Shown here piece after piece: positions 16,951 to 26,865 of a stretch of DNA of 64,000 nucleotides (position 1 is the stretch's first letter; each line of letters starts with the position of its first letter). The notes beneath the pieces were generated by a model, which was not told the origin of the DNA, searched no databases, and saw only the letters and a list, made by a program, of their open reading frames with translations. Made by a program: the position numbers and the translations under genes. Source of the DNA: Variovorax sp. YR216 (GTDB taxonomy: Bacteria; Pseudomonadota; Gammaproteobacteria; Burkholderiales; Burkholderiaceae_C); the NCBI RefSeq assembly GCF_900107745.1, contig NZ_FNRO01000007.1, forward strand, positions 62,001-126,000, read 5' to 3'.

Positions 16951-18018
16951 TTGGAATTCGGCGTATTCATTCTCGCGCAGCAGCGCAGCTACGAGCAGAC
17001 TTCGCAGCAGGTCATCCATCACTCGATCGAGCAGACCGTTGCTGCCGAGCAGGCTGGATTTCACAGCGCCTGGTACGCGGAGCACCATTTCAACAACTAT
17101 TCGCTTTCGCCGTCGCCGCTGATGATGGTGGCCCACATGGCGGCAAAGACCCGGCGCATTCGCCTGGGCACTGCCGTCTGCATCCTGCCACTCTATCAGC
17201 CGGCCCGCTTTCTGGCGGAGGTCGGTTTTGCCGATACGGTCTCGAATGGCCGGCTCGATCTGGGCGTGGGTTCGGGCTACCAGCAATTCGAATTCGAGCG
17301 TTTCGGCATCGACATTGCCAACTCGGGCGCGATCTACAACGAATTCCTCGACATCCTGCCCAAGGGGCTCACGCAGAAGATCTTTTCGTACGAGGGCCAG
17401 TTCCTGAAGGTGCCGCCGAGCTCGATCGCGGTGCGCTGCGTGCAGAGCCCGATGCCGCCGGTCTGGGTCACGTCGGGCAATCCGGTCACGCTCGGGCGCG
17501 GGGTGCGCGAGAACCACAACCTGTTCGTCACCGCGCTGCTCAACGGCACCGAAGCCATCCGGGGCCTGCGCGACCGGCTCGAGCGCGTGGCGGACGACAA
17601 CGGCAAGGACCTCGACCGTGACGTGAAGTTCGGCTTCCTGCGCTGCGCCTACGCCTCGGACAGCAAGGCCGAGATCGATGCGTACCTGCAGTGCGCGCTG
17701 TTCCAGCGCCGCATTTCCGAGAGCCTCAAGTACCGCCGCTCGCAGTCCGACGACGGCTACATGATCAAGGAAGTGCCCTACGACACCGACCCGAGCATCG
17801 AGCAGTTGCGCAGCAACCTGCCGGTGGGCTCGGTCAACCAGGTCATCGACCGGATGCTCGAAGAGATCAGCATCCTCAAGCCCAAGCACATCGCGATCCA
17901 GACCCAGCTGGGCGACTTCGACCAGAACACGATGCTCAGGCAGATCGAGCTCTGGGGCGAAAGGATCATCCCGGCGATCCAGAAGGAACTGGGCACCCCT
18001 CAAAGACAGGAGACTTGA
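16951..18018 (+). CDS. Luciferase-like (LLM class) flavin-dependent monooxygenase, copy 1
   Basis: The 355-residue TIM-barrel protein begins LEFGVFILAQQRSYEQTSQQ and contains AWYAEHHFNNYSLSPSPLMM and RIRLGTAVCILPLYQPARFL, the flavin-site landmarks of the bacterial luciferase family. The TTG at 16951 is chosen because GGAG lies six bases before it and because the paralog at 19208 begins with ATG at the same codon. It uses reduced FMN and oxygen, and a flavin reductase is encoded at 21448. The next gene, a Bug receptor, begins immediately after its stop. The substrate is unknown. Confidence 0.92.
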   Translation: MEFGVFILAQQRSYEQTSQQVIHHSIEQTVAAEQAGFHSAWYAEHHFNNYSLSPSPLMMVAHMAAKTRRIRLGTAVCILPLYQPARFLAEVGFADTVSNGRLDLGVGSGYQQFEFERFGIDIANSGAIYNEFLDILPKGLTQKIFSYEGQFLKVPPSSIAVRCVQSPMPPVWVTSGNPVTLGRGVRENHNLFVTALLNGTEAIRGLRDRLERVADDNGKDLDRDVKFGFLRCAYASDSKAEIDAYLQCALFQRRISESLKYRRSQSDDGYMIKEVPYDTDPSIEQLRSNLPVGSVNQVIDRMLEEISILKPKHIAIQTQLGDFDQNTMLRQIELWGERIIPAIQKELGTPQRQET

Positions 18019-19017
18019 ATGAACGAGACATCGATCAACCGGCGCACCTTGCTGCTCGGCGGCATGCTGCTGGGCAGCGGCGCCAGCGCCTTCGCCAACA
18101 CGAACACCAGCACGGGCAACTGGCCTTCGCGCCCGATCCGCATGGTGGTCGCCGGCTCGTCCGGCGCCGGCGGCGACATCTTCGCCCGCCTCATCGCCGC
18201 GCCGCTGTCCGAAGCGCTCAAGCAGCCGGTGGTGGTCGACCCCAAGGCGGGCGCCAACGGGCTGATCGCCTGCGACGCGGTCGCCAAGTCGCCGGGCGAC
18301 GGCTACACGCTGCTGTTCGCGCCGTCCTCCGCGATCCTCATCAACCCGGTCATCCATCCCAAGATGCCGTATGACGCGGAGAAGGACCTGCTCCCGATCG
18401 CGCAGGTGGGCGCAGCGGGCATCCTGCTGGTGGCCAATCCCAGCACAGGCTTCAAGAACCTCGCGGACATGGTGGCCTATGCCAAGAAGCATCCCGGCAA
18501 GCTGGCCTACGGCTCGTGGGGCACCGGCTCCTCGGGCCACCTGGCAATGGAAGGCATCAAGGCGCGCTATGGCCTGGATATGCCGCATGCGCCGTACAAG
18601 ACGCTGATGTCCGAAGTGACCGACCTGATCGGCAACAACATCAGCGTCGGCTTCACCGACATCGCATCGCCGATTCCGCACATGAAGGCCGGCCGCCTGG
18701 TCGGGCTCGGCCAGACGGGCTCGCAGCGCTGGCCTGCCACCAAGGACCTGCCGACGCTGTCGGAGCAGGGCTACAAGTTCGAGGCAGACGGCTGGTACGG
18801 CGTGTTCGCACCGGCCGGCACGCCACCGGAAATCATCGACCGGCTCAATGCCGAGATCAACCGCATCCAGCAGACCCCCGCGGTGCGCGAGAAGATCGAA
18901 GGGCAGAACATGATCGTGCCCGCGAGCGCCTCAGCGCAGCAGTACGCGGCCTCCATCAAGCGTGACGCCGCGATCTGGCAGGGCCTGGCGCGAACGACCG
19001 ACCTGAAGGAGAAGTAG
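18019..19017 (+). CDS. Bug/TctC-family periplasmic solute receptor with Tat-like signal
   Basis: The product has 332 residues. The N-terminus NRRTLLLGGMLLGSGASAFA has a twin-arginine-like motif. The body shows WPSRPIRMVVAGSSGAGGDI, DPKAGANGLIACDAVAKSPG and GWYGVFAPAGTPPEIIDRLN. The start codon directly abuts the stop of the monooxygenase gene, so uptake and oxidation are co-translated. A strong terminator at 19052-19082 closes this unit. Confidence 0.92.
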   Translation: MNETSINRRTLLLGGMLLGSGASAFANTNTSTGNWPSRPIRMVVAGSSGAGGDIFARLIAAPLSEALKQPVVVDPKAGANGLIACDAVAKSPGDGYTLLFAPSSAILINPVIHPKMPYDAEKDLLPIAQVGAAGILLVANPSTGFKNLADMVAYAKKHPGKLAYGSWGTGSSGHLAMEGIKARYGLDMPHAPYKTLMSEVTDLIGNNISVGFTDIASPIPHMKAGRLVGLGQTGSQRWPATKDLPTLSEQGYKFEADGWYGVFAPAGTPPEIIDRLNAEINRIQQTPAVREKIEGQNMIVPASASAQQYAASIKRDAAIWQGLARTTDLKEK

Positions 19018-19051
19018 GCCGCGCAGCCTTTCTTGCCTCGATGCGCAAGCG

Positions 19052-19082
19052 GACCGGAGCCACAAGCTCCGGTCTTTTTTTT
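19052..19082 (+). terminator. Rho-independent terminator
   Basis: The perfect arms GACCGGAGC and GCTCCGGTC around a CACAA loop are followed by eight or more T. It lies 35 bases after the Bug receptor stop, so the second monooxygenase gene needs its own promoter. Confidence 0.92.
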
Positions 19083-19099
19083 GCGCCTTCGCAACGCGC

Positions 19100-19121
19100 A
19101 TCCTGCATTTTCTGCAGGACT
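19100..19121 (-). promoter_or_regulatory. Putative LysR-type operator, copy 2
   Basis: Read on the minus strand this is AGTCCTGCAGAAAATGCAG followed by GAT, identical to copy 1 at 14854-14875 except for one base. Here the dyad extends to TCCTGCA-GAAAA-TGCAGGA. It lies just after the terminator and 87 bases before the second monooxygenase start, which is the right place to control the 19208-23621 operon. Confidence 0.65.
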
Positions 19122-19207
19122 GATCCACGTTCCTTTCGTATTCACGAGCGCGGGGTGGATCAAGAGAATTCCCTTCATTGCACACCACCCTTCGGAAGGC
19201 GGACTTC

Positions 19208-20275
19208 ATGGAATTCGGCGTATTCATCCTGGCCCAGCAGCGCGGCTATCACCAGACCTCGCAGCAGGTCATCAACAACTCGATCGAGCAGACCGTGGTC
19301 GCCGAGCAGGCGGGCTTCAACACGGCCTGGTATGCGGAGCATCACTTCAACAACTACTCGCTCTCGCCTTCGCCGCTGATGATGATCGCGCACATGGCCG
19401 CCAAGACGCAGCGCATTCGCCTGGGCTCCGCGGTGTGCATCCTGCCGCTCTATCACCCGGCGCGCTTCCTGGCCGAGGTGGGCTTTGCCGACACCGTGTC
19501 CAACGGCCGCCTCGAACTGGGCATCGGCTCGGGCTACCAGGAGTTCGAGTTCGAGCGCTTCGGCGTGAAGATCGAGGAATCGGGCGCGATCTACAACGAG
19601 TTCCTCGACATCATCCCCAAGGGCCTGACGCAGAAGATCGTCTCCTACGACGGCAAGTTCCTCAAGCTGCCGCCGAGCTCGATCGCGGTGCGCCCGGTGC
19701 AGTCGCCGATGCCGCCGCTGTGGATCACCTCGGGCAATCCGGTCACGCTCGGCCGTGGCGTGCGCGAAGGCCACAACCTGTTCGTCACCGCACTGCTCAA
19801 TGGCACCGAAGCGATCGTCGCGCTGCGCGAGCGCCTCGACAAGGTGGCACAGGACAACGGCGCGGACCTCGACGAGGACGTGAAGTTCGGCTTCCTGCGC
19901 TGCGCCTTCGCATCGGACAACCAGGCCGAGATCGACAACTACCTGGACAACGCGCGCTTCCAGCGCCGCATCTCCGAAAGCCTGAAGTTCCGCCGCGCGC
20001 AGTCCGACGACGGCTACATGGTCAAGGAAGTCCCGTCGCCCACCGACCCGACCTTCGAGCAGCTGCGCAAGAACCTGCCGGTGGGCTCGGTCAACCAGGT
20101 GATCGACAAGATGCTTGAGGAAATCAGCATCCTGCGTCCCAAGCACATCGCGCTGCAGACCCAGCTGGGCGACTGCGACCAGAAGACCATGCTGCGCCAG
20201 ATCGAACTCTGGGGCGAGAAGATCATCCCGGCGATCCGCAAGGAGGTCGCTTCGATGAACACGGTCTCCGCCTGA
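19208..20275 (+). CDS. Luciferase-like (LLM class) flavin-dependent monooxygenase, copy 2
   Basis: This 355-residue protein has the same length as copy 1 at 16951 and is very similar throughout (MEFGVFILAQQRGYHQTSQQ, WYAEHHFNNYSLSPSPLMM). Differences cluster in surface-like segments, for example KEVPSPTDPTFEQLRKNL against KEVPYDTDPSIEQLRSNL. GGAAGG lies seven bases before ATG. It heads an operon with an SDR, a VOC protein, the FCD-linked flavin reductase and a CoA-transferase. The two copies may be subunits of one enzyme, like LuxA and LuxB, or isoenzymes. Confidence 0.93.
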   Translation: MEFGVFILAQQRGYHQTSQQVINNSIEQTVVAEQAGFNTAWYAEHHFNNYSLSPSPLMMIAHMAAKTQRIRLGSAVCILPLYHPARFLAEVGFADTVSNGRLELGIGSGYQEFEFERFGVKIEESGAIYNEFLDIIPKGLTQKIVSYDGKFLKLPPSSIAVRPVQSPMPPLWITSGNPVTLGRGVREGHNLFVTALLNGTEAIVALRERLDKVAQDNGADLDEDVKFGFLRCAFASDNQAEIDNYLDNARFQRRISESLKFRRAQSDDGYMVKEVPSPTDPTFEQLRKNLPVGSVNQVIDKMLEEISILRPKHIALQTQLGDCDQKTMLRQIELWGEKIIPAIRKEVASMNTVSA

Positions 20276-20291
20276 AGCGCGCGTGTCGGCG

Positions 20292-21071
20292 ATGGCTTCT
20301 CAAACCGCTTTCGACAGCCAGGCCCTGAAGGGGCGGGTGGCCGTGGTCACCGGCGCCTCCGGGGGGCTGGGGCTTGCGATCTGCGAACACCTGCGCGCGG
20401 CGGGCGCCTCGGTGGTGCAGCTCGACATCAGCTACCCGGCTGAACCCACCGAAAGCGAAGGCGCGCTGATCCTGCACTGCGACATCGGCGAGCCCGCATC
20501 CGTCGCCGCGATGGCCGAGCGCGTTCGCTCGCGCTTCGGCCGCTGCGACGTGCTGGTGAACAACGCCGGCATCAGCGGGTCGCCGGTGGGCCTGCACGAT
20601 TTGCCGATCGACCTCTGGGACCGCGTCTTTCGCGTCAACCTGCGCGGCGCGCTGCTGTGCGCGCAGGCGCTGGTGCCGTTGATGTTCGACCAGCAGGCGG
20701 GCAGCATCGTCAACGTGGCCTCGATCGCCGCACAGGCGCCGACGCGGTTCGGCGCCTACGGGCCGACCAAGGCGGCCCTGCGCGCGCTGACGCACCAGAT
20801 GGCCGTGGAGTGGGGTCCGCGCGGCATCCGTGCGAACTCGGTCAGTCCGGGAATGATCCGCACGCCGCTGTCGGAGCCGCACTACCGCAATGAGGCGGTC
20901 CTGCAGAACCGCACCTCGAGCATCCCGGCGCGCCGCATCGGCCGGCCGGAGGACATCGGCTCGGTCGTCGCCTTCCTGGCCAGCGATGCCTCGGCCTATG
21001 TCAACGGACAGGACATCGTGGTCGACGGTGGCTTCCTGAAGGCGACGTTGACCAACATCCAAAGCAAGTGA
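20292..21071 (+). CDS. Short-chain dehydrogenase/reductase
   Basis: This is a classical SDR of about 259 residues with the cofactor motif TGASGGLG, VNNAG, Ser in IVNVASIAAQ, Tyr and Lys in YGPTKAAL, and the ending DIVVDGGF. It follows the monooxygenase gene by 16 bases. A GTG at 20283 in the same frame would add three residues, and neither start has a clear ribosome site. It probably oxidises an alcohol or reduces a ketone intermediate of the monooxygenase pathway. Confidence 0.9.
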   Translation: MASQTAFDSQALKGRVAVVTGASGGLGLAICEHLRAAGASVVQLDISYPAEPTESEGALILHCDIGEPASVAAMAERVRSRFGRCDVLVNNAGISGSPVGLHDLPIDLWDRVFRVNLRGALLCAQALVPLMFDQQAGSIVNVASIAAQAPTRFGAYGPTKAALRALTHQMAVEWGPRGIRANSVSPGMIRTPLSEPHYRNEAVLQNRTSSIPARRIGRPEDIGSVVAFLASDASAYVNGQDIVVDGGFLKATLTNIQSK

Positions 21072-21082
21072 GAGACAGAACC

Positions 21083-21447
21083 ATGGAATCGCCCAAGCGC
21101 CTGCAGAACGTGTTCGTGGTGGCCGAACGGCCGGCCGAGCTTCATTCCTTCTACGAGTCCGCACTCGGCCTCCAACTCAAGTTCCGCGACAAGGATCGCT
21201 GGATCCAGTACGGCGTCGGCAACACGAGCTTCGCGCTGGCGTGCCGCGAGGAAGCGGCGCCTGCGACCTCGGGTGTCGTGATGGTCTTCGAGGTGGAAGA
21301 CTTCGACACCGCCGCCGAACGTGTCGCGGCGTCGGGCGGCCAGGTCCTCGGCATGCGCGACATGGGGGCGCACGGCGCGGTGCTGTCGCTGCGCGATCCC
21401 GAGGGCAACATCGTTCAACTCTTCAAGCGCCAGTCGGCGCCGGCATC

Positions 21448-21451
<4 letters not shown>
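21083..21451 (+). CDS. VOC (glyoxalase/bleomycin-resistance fold) protein
   Basis: This 122-residue single-domain VOC protein contains NVFVVAERPAELHSFYESAL, GVVMVFEVEDFDTAAERV and the C-terminal SLRDPEGNIVQLFKR. The usual metal-binding His of glyoxalase I is not evident at the first strand, so it may be a binding or isomerase-type member rather than a dioxygenase. It sits 11 bases after the SDR gene, and its stop overlaps the flavin reductase start as ATGA. Confidence 0.85.
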
Positions 21452-22395
<944 letters not shown>

Positions 22396-22412
22396 AAACG
22401 ATCGACATCCGA

Positions 22413-23621
22413 ATGAGCAGTTCCCTTCTCCAGCCGCTTGCCGGCATCCGCGTCCTCGATCTTTCGCGAGTGCTGGCCGGCCCGATGTGCGCGATGGCGC
22501 TGGCCGACCTCGGCGCAGACGTCATCAAGGTCGAGCACCCCGAGCGCGGCGACGACACCCGCGACTGGGGCGTGCGCATCGGTCGAAGCAACACGACCTA
22601 CTTCAATGCCTGCAACCGCAACAAGCGCTCGATCTGCGTCGACCTGCAGGACGAAGCCGGCCAGAAGCTGGTGCGCGACATCGCGGCCCGCAGCGACATC
22701 GTCATCCAGAACTTCAAGCACGGCGGGGCCGACAAGCTCGGGCTGGGCTACGACGACCTGCGCGCCGCGAACCCGAAGCTCATCTACTGCTCGATCTCCG
22801 GCTATTCGGCGCTCGGCAACGAGAAGGACCGCCCGGGCTACGACCTGGTCATCCAGGGCGAGACCGGCCTGATGGCGATGAACGGCGAGGAAGGGCAGGG
22901 CCCCCTCAAGTTCGGCATCGCCGCGGTCGACATGTTCACCGGCATGTATGCGGCGCAGGCGATCCTCGCGGTGCTGCACGAGCGCGCGCGAACCGGGCAG
23001 GGCCGGCACATCCAGATGTCCCTCTACGACAGCGGCATGATGATCAGCTCCTACTACGGGCTGACAGCGTGGCTCAACCAGGAAGACCCCGCGAAGTTCG
23101 GCAACTCGCATCCCTCGATCGTTCCCTACGGCGTGTTCGACGCCGGGGACGGGCCGCTGGTGATCGCGGTGGGCAACAACGGCCAGTTCCGCAAGCTCTG
23201 CGAGTCGGTGATCGACTGCCCGGCGCTCGCGGATGACCCGCGCTTTGCCAAGAACACCGAGCGATCCCGCAATCGCCAGGTGCTCCTGCCCATCCTCCAG
23301 GAGAAGTTCAGGTCCCTTTCACGCGCGGAACTCATCGAACGCATGCAGCGTGTCGGCATTCCCTGCGGCGAGGTGCTGGGTCTCTACGATGCCATTCGCT
23401 CCGAGCGCACCGCCGAAGCGAAAGTCTGGTGCGAGTTCGAGGATTCGGAAGCAGGTACGCAGGCGGTTCACGCGCCGCCCTACGTCCTTGATGGGCAGCG
23501 CGCGGGGCTGCGGCGCCAGCCGCCCCATCTGGGCGAGCACACCCACGAGGTGCTGCGCGAGCTGCTCGACGTCAGCGATGCGCAGTTGCAGTCGCTCAGC
23601 GAGAAGCGCGTGATCGGGTGA
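22413..23621 (+). CDS. Class III CoA-transferase (CaiB/BaiF family)
   Basis: The 402-residue product starts with LAGIRVLDLSRVLAGPMCAM and LADLGADVIKVEHPERGDDT, and has DRPGYDLVIQGETGLM, where Asp144 aligns with the catalytic aspartate that carries the CoA adduct. It would move CoA between carboxylic acids without ATP. It is the last gene of the rightward operon, 17 bases after the flavin reductase. Together with the acyl-CoA synthetase of the leftward arm it gives the locus two ways to make CoA thioesters. Confidence 0.93.
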   Translation: MSSSLLQPLAGIRVLDLSRVLAGPMCAMALADLGADVIKVEHPERGDDTRDWGVRIGRSNTTYFNACNRNKRSICVDLQDEAGQKLVRDIAARSDIVIQNFKHGGADKLGLGYDDLRAANPKLIYCSISGYSALGNEKDRPGYDLVIQGETGLMAMNGEEGQGPLKFGIAAVDMFTGMYAAQAILAVLHERARTGQGRHIQMSLYDSGMMISSYYGLTAWLNQEDPAKFGNSHPSIVPYGVFDAGDGPLVIAVGNNGQFRKLCESVIDCPALADDPRFAKNTERSRNRQVLLPILQEKFRSLSRAELIERMQRVGIPCGEVLGLYDAIRSERTAEAKVWCEFEDSEAGTQAVHAPPYVLDGQRAGLRRQPPHLGEHTHEVLRELLDVSDAQLQSLSEKRVIG

Positions 23622-23658
23622 CGGTTCGACGGGGCGTCTTCGCGGCGCCACGATCACT

Positions 23659-24336
23659 CTAGGTTCCGATTTGGGTCAGCGCTCTATCGTGAACGGTCAG
23701 GAGCGACCCCCTGCTTCGAAGCTCAGAGCCGAGACTACGATAGAACTCTGCGCTCTCCGGATCGGCAGCCTGCCCGAGGACCTCTGTCAGGCGGCCGAGC
23801 GCCCTCCGGGCCGCCTTCTCGTTTCCTGCTTGCGAGAAATGGTCGACCCCTTCATTGAAGTGTTCGGCCGCAGTCCCCCATTCGCCCAGCTTGAGTGCCG
23901 CCTCCCCCAAGATGCAGTGAGCCGATCCTGCCTCCGCCGTGGCCCCGGCAGCCCGAGCGATCTGCAAGGCAGCAAGGCCCTTGGTTTGCGCCTGTGCGTA
24001 TTCCCCAAGGCGGTAGTAGCTCTCTGCGCTCAGATTCAAGATCCGCAGTGTTTCGGCCGCGTCGCCACCCTGCCCGAGCGCCGCTTCGAAAAGGCTGATT
24101 GCCTCTCGGTGCTGGCCGGCGTTCTGAAGTTCGAACCCTTTTTGCACCATCTGCACAAGGGGTGGGGCATGGGGTTCGATGGGCTGCACTTCCTTGGGCT
24201 CGCAGGCCGGCAAGTGAGACGACTTGCGGCCCGCCTGACCCCACACGTGAAACCCGAACCAGATTGCCCCTCCGATGAGGACCGTGCCGACGACAGCCAT
24301 GCCGATGCTCAGGAAATAGACGTTGCCCGGGGACAT
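23659..24336 (-). CDS. Membrane-anchored TPR protein
   Basis: The product has 225 residues. An N-terminal membrane helix (about 5-30, YFLSIGMAVVGTVLIGGAIW) is followed by tetratricopeptide-like helix pairs: GFELQNAGQHREAISLFEAA, LNLSAESYYRLGEYAQAQTK and HCILGEAALKLGEWGTAAEH. Such proteins are scaffolds, here probably in the periplasm. It follows a small predicted secreted protein on the same strand with a 33-base gap. No specific partner is evident. Confidence 0.8.
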   Translation of the reverse strand: MSPGNVYFLSIGMAVVGTVLIGGAIWFGFHVWGQAGRKSSHLPACEPKEVQPIEPHAPPLVQMVQKGFELQNAGQHREAISLFEAALGQGGDAAETLRILNLSAESYYRLGEYAQAQTKGLAALQIARAAGATAEAGSAHCILGEAALKLGEWGTAAEHFNEGVDHFSQAGNEKAARRALGRLTEVLGQAADPESAEFYRSLGSELRSRGSLLTVHDRALTQIGT

Positions 24337-24369
24337 GGGGGCCTCCTTCCTGGTGAGTCGCTCCTCGAC

Positions 24370-24981
24370 TCAATCCACCGTGAAACGAATGCCGGTCACC
24401 GAGCCTCCGATGTGCTCGATCAACGTGACTCCGTCTGCCGCGTATTGGTCAATCGTGAAAGTGCCCTCGTAACTGTCTCCCAATGGGCTGAGCGTCACCG
24501 TCTCCTGCAAGACCCCAGGGCCCACGAATGCGGCGGGTACGGCAGGCGGGTTGGAGTCGCTGCTGGCATATGCGAGGGCCAGATGCTTGAGCCTGTAGGT
24601 CGCGCTTCCGGTCTGCTCCCACACACCCATGCAGACGTCGCCCGTACTCGGCGCGCGGCCGCCGGAGATCAGGAATTCGGTTCCGTCGCTGTGCCACTGT
24701 GCGGTGCCGAAATCAAGTGGTACCCCAGCCGGGATGATGGCCGGGTAGGCCGTGCCGTCGGACACGAGACTGACCTTCCACATTCCAACGATGCTGGTGC
24801 GCTTCGACGGCTTCGCCGGGTTCTTCTCCTGCTGCGTCCAACTCGGTGGTGCCACGCCGTGCCCGGGAAACATGCTGCAGCCCGCAGCAGCCTGGCCTGT
24901 CGCAGTTGCGCCTGCGACGCCGAGACCCAGCACGATCAGGTAACCGCCGAGTGAATGCCGAAGGGCTGCTCTTTCGTTCAT
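24370..24981 (-). CDS. Secreted protein of unknown function, lipocalin-like build
   Basis: The product has 203 residues with an N-terminal hydrophobic signal (GYLIVLGLGVAGATATGQAA). The mature part has a short beta-rich pattern: SIVGMWKVSLVSDGT, then QWHSDGTEFLISGG, YRLKHLALAY and a last segment SYEGTFTIDQYAADG. This resembles lipocalin-like secreted proteins in Gram-negative bacteria. AAGGAG is seven bases before ATG 24981. A function is not evident. Confidence 0.72.
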   Translation of the reverse strand: MNERAALRHSLGGYLIVLGLGVAGATATGQAAAGCSMFPGHGVAPPSWTQQEKNPAKPSKRTSIVGMWKVSLVSDGTAYPAIIPAGVPLDFGTAQWHSDGTEFLISGGRAPSTGDVCMGVWEQTGSATYRLKHLALAYASSDSNPPAVPAAFVGPGVLQETVTLSPLGDSYEGTFTIDQYAADGVTLIEHIGGSVTGIRFTVD

Positions 24982-25040
24982 GGTGAACTCCTTGGATGAG
25001 CGGACAGGTAGAAAGGAAATGCGACATCCATGACTCCCCA

Positions 25041-25355
25041 TCAGATCCGACGCAGCAGCCAGGCGAGAGCGAAAGCGCCGCCTGCGCTCGCTGCGAGCGT
25101 CATCGTCAGATCGGGATCGCGTTCACTCCGGGGAGTGGATGCGAGGGGTGGACGTTTCTGCTTGGCGGGTGCGCCGTTTGAGTACGGGCTGTAGATCGCC
25201 GATCCGAGGAGTTCAGCTTCGGTCTCCGCGCCCTTGGCCGATGTCGACACGCTGAACCCGGCGATGCTGCTCTGGGTCCGTGCGCTCGCGGGGAAGCAGG
25301 CGAAGATGACCAGGGCGATTGCCATGGCACCTGTTCGACAGCACGGCGATTCCAT
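25041..25355 (-). CDS. Small hypothetical protein with signal and C-terminal membrane helix
   Basis: The 104-residue product has an N-terminal hydrophobic segment (GAMAIALVIFACFPASART) and a C-terminal helix (LTMTLAASAGGAFALAWLLR) ending in RRI, with a polar Pro/Lys/Arg-rich middle. This layout resembles short exported proteins that keep a tail anchor. GAGGAG lies upstream of ATG 25355. It is not recognised as any family. It is in line with the two following genes on the minus strand and may be co-transcribed. Confidence 0.5.
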   Translation of the reverse strand: MESPCCRTGAMAIALVIFACFPASARTQSSIAGFSVSTSAKGAETEAELLGSAIYSPYSNGAPAKQKRPPLASTPRSERDPDLTMTLAASAGGAFALAWLLRRI

Positions 25356-25791
25356 ACAGGGCTCCTCACAAGGCGGCGCGGCCTTGACCTAGGAAAATCT
25401 CTGAAGGGAACTATGGGCTGCTGCTCGACAGAGCGGCGGACTATGCGACCAAACGCAGGAATCGCGGTACCAAGGCACCGAAAGCAGGGGTGAATTCACT
25501 TCACGCGGCGCTCACGCAAGGGCGCCATGCAAGTGTTCGGCCATCCGGATTCGCCGGGGGTTAGCACCCTAAAGCGACCATTTCGTCGGATGCGGCTGGT
25601 ACTGCCGCTACGACCCGCATAACCTGCTCAGGTGCGCCGCGGGCCTTGACAGTGGGCGTCGATGGTGTCAAACCGCGCGTGGGCCGCAGCCTGCGCCCAC
25701 ACAGCGCGGGAGACGAACGCCCCGCAAGGACTCCGGGTTCGATGCTCGCATGTGAGATCGGTCGATAAGCACAGGAACAAGGGCAATTGTC
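25356..25791. other. Intergenic stretch, no gene recognised
   Basis: This 436-base gap separates the leftward small-protein genes from the rightward two-component operon. No reading frame here shows a recognised protein pattern, and no clear hairpin, repeat or RNA gene was found. It must hold promoters for both directions. Confidence 0.6.
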
Positions 25792-26865
25792 ATGGCCGGT
25801 GTCCCTTTTCAACGCCATCGCGCATGGTTCGAGAGCGCCGGGATCTGGCTGACGGCATGCGCCGCCTGCGCGCTGATGCTCGCATCGTTCGAAAGCCTGT
25901 GGTTCTTCTTCACGGACTCCTTTTCGGACGCGTGGCGCGAGTTCGCCTGGTGCTTTCTTCGCGCCCTTGTGGCGGTGGCCGCATTGTTTTTTGTCCTGGC
26001 CGTCGGCACCGCATGGTTGCCAGAACGACGGGCGCTGCGCTGGCCGGCGTTGGCGTTGGTGATCGTCGCGGCCGCGGCACTGGGTTGGTTCGCCGAGGAC
26101 GGCCTGACTCTTTTGCTGAGCGGCGAGCCCATCTCGGACGGCGAGCGACCCTACATGCTTCACACGATGTTCGTGCTGGCGCTGCTGGTGGGCGTGCTCG
26201 GTGAATACCGTTGGGCAAGCCTTCGCGCGGCGGCGCTGCTGCATGAAGCCGAGCTGAATCGCGTCCGGCTGGAAGGCGAGCTGGCGGCGGGGCGGCTGCA
26301 GGTGCTGCAGGCGCAGATCGAGCCGCACTTCCTCTTCAATTCCCTCGCCAACGTTCGCCGGCTGTTGCGCACCGACGGCGGGGCGGGCCATGCAATGCTC
26401 GTCGACTTGATGCTCTACCTCGAAAGCGCGCTGCCCCGCATGCGCGATGACAGCTCGACGCTCGCGCGCGAGGCCGAACTGATCCGGGCGTTCCTTGCCG
26501 TGCACCAGGTACGCATGGGCGCGCGGCTTCAGTTCCGCATCGACGTTCCCGAGGCTCTCGGCCGGCGCGTCGTGCCGCCGATGATGCTGCTGACGCTGAT
26601 CGAGAACGCGCTGAAGCACGGGCTCGGTCCGCTTCCCGAGGGCGGATCGATCAGCGTCGCGGCCACGGAAGCCAACGACAGGCTCGTGCTGGAGGTGGCC
26701 GATACCGGTCGCGGTCTCGTGGCGGGATCGGGCGGGGGCACTGGCCTGGCCAACATCCGTGCGCGCCTGAGGGCGATGTACGGTGCGGCGGCGGGCCTGT
26801 CGCTGCGACACAACGAGCCACGCGGGATCGTGGCGCAAATCCACCTGCCGGTGCATGTAGCGTGA
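25792..26865 (+). CDS. LytS-family (His_kinase) membrane sensor kinase
   Basis: The product has 357 residues. About four membrane helices (about 15-40, 55-75, 85-105, 125-140) precede a His_kinase/HATPase core. His179 lies in the family hallmark QIEPHFLFNSLANVRR. The ATPase boxes are MLLTLIENALKHGLG and VADTGRGL, then GTGLANIRARLRAMYG. It appears fully active. It is the first of three overlapping genes: its stop overlaps the next start as GTGA, and a LytTR regulator follows. The signal sensed is unknown. Confidence 0.93.
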   Translation: MAGVPFQRHRAWFESAGIWLTACAACALMLASFESLWFFFTDSFSDAWREFAWCFLRALVAVAALFFVLAVGTAWLPERRALRWPALALVIVAAAALGWFAEDGLTLLLSGEPISDGERPYMLHTMFVLALLVGVLGEYRWASLRAAALLHEAELNRVRLEGELAAGRLQVLQAQIEPHFLFNSLANVRRLLRTDGGAGHAMLVDLMLYLESALPRMRDDSSTLAREAELIRAFLAVHQVRMGARLQFRIDVPEALGRRVVPPMMLLTLIENALKHGLGPLPEGGSISVAATEANDRLVLEVADTGRGLVAGSGGGTGLANIRARLRAMYGAAAGLSLRHNEPRGIVAQIHLPVHVA

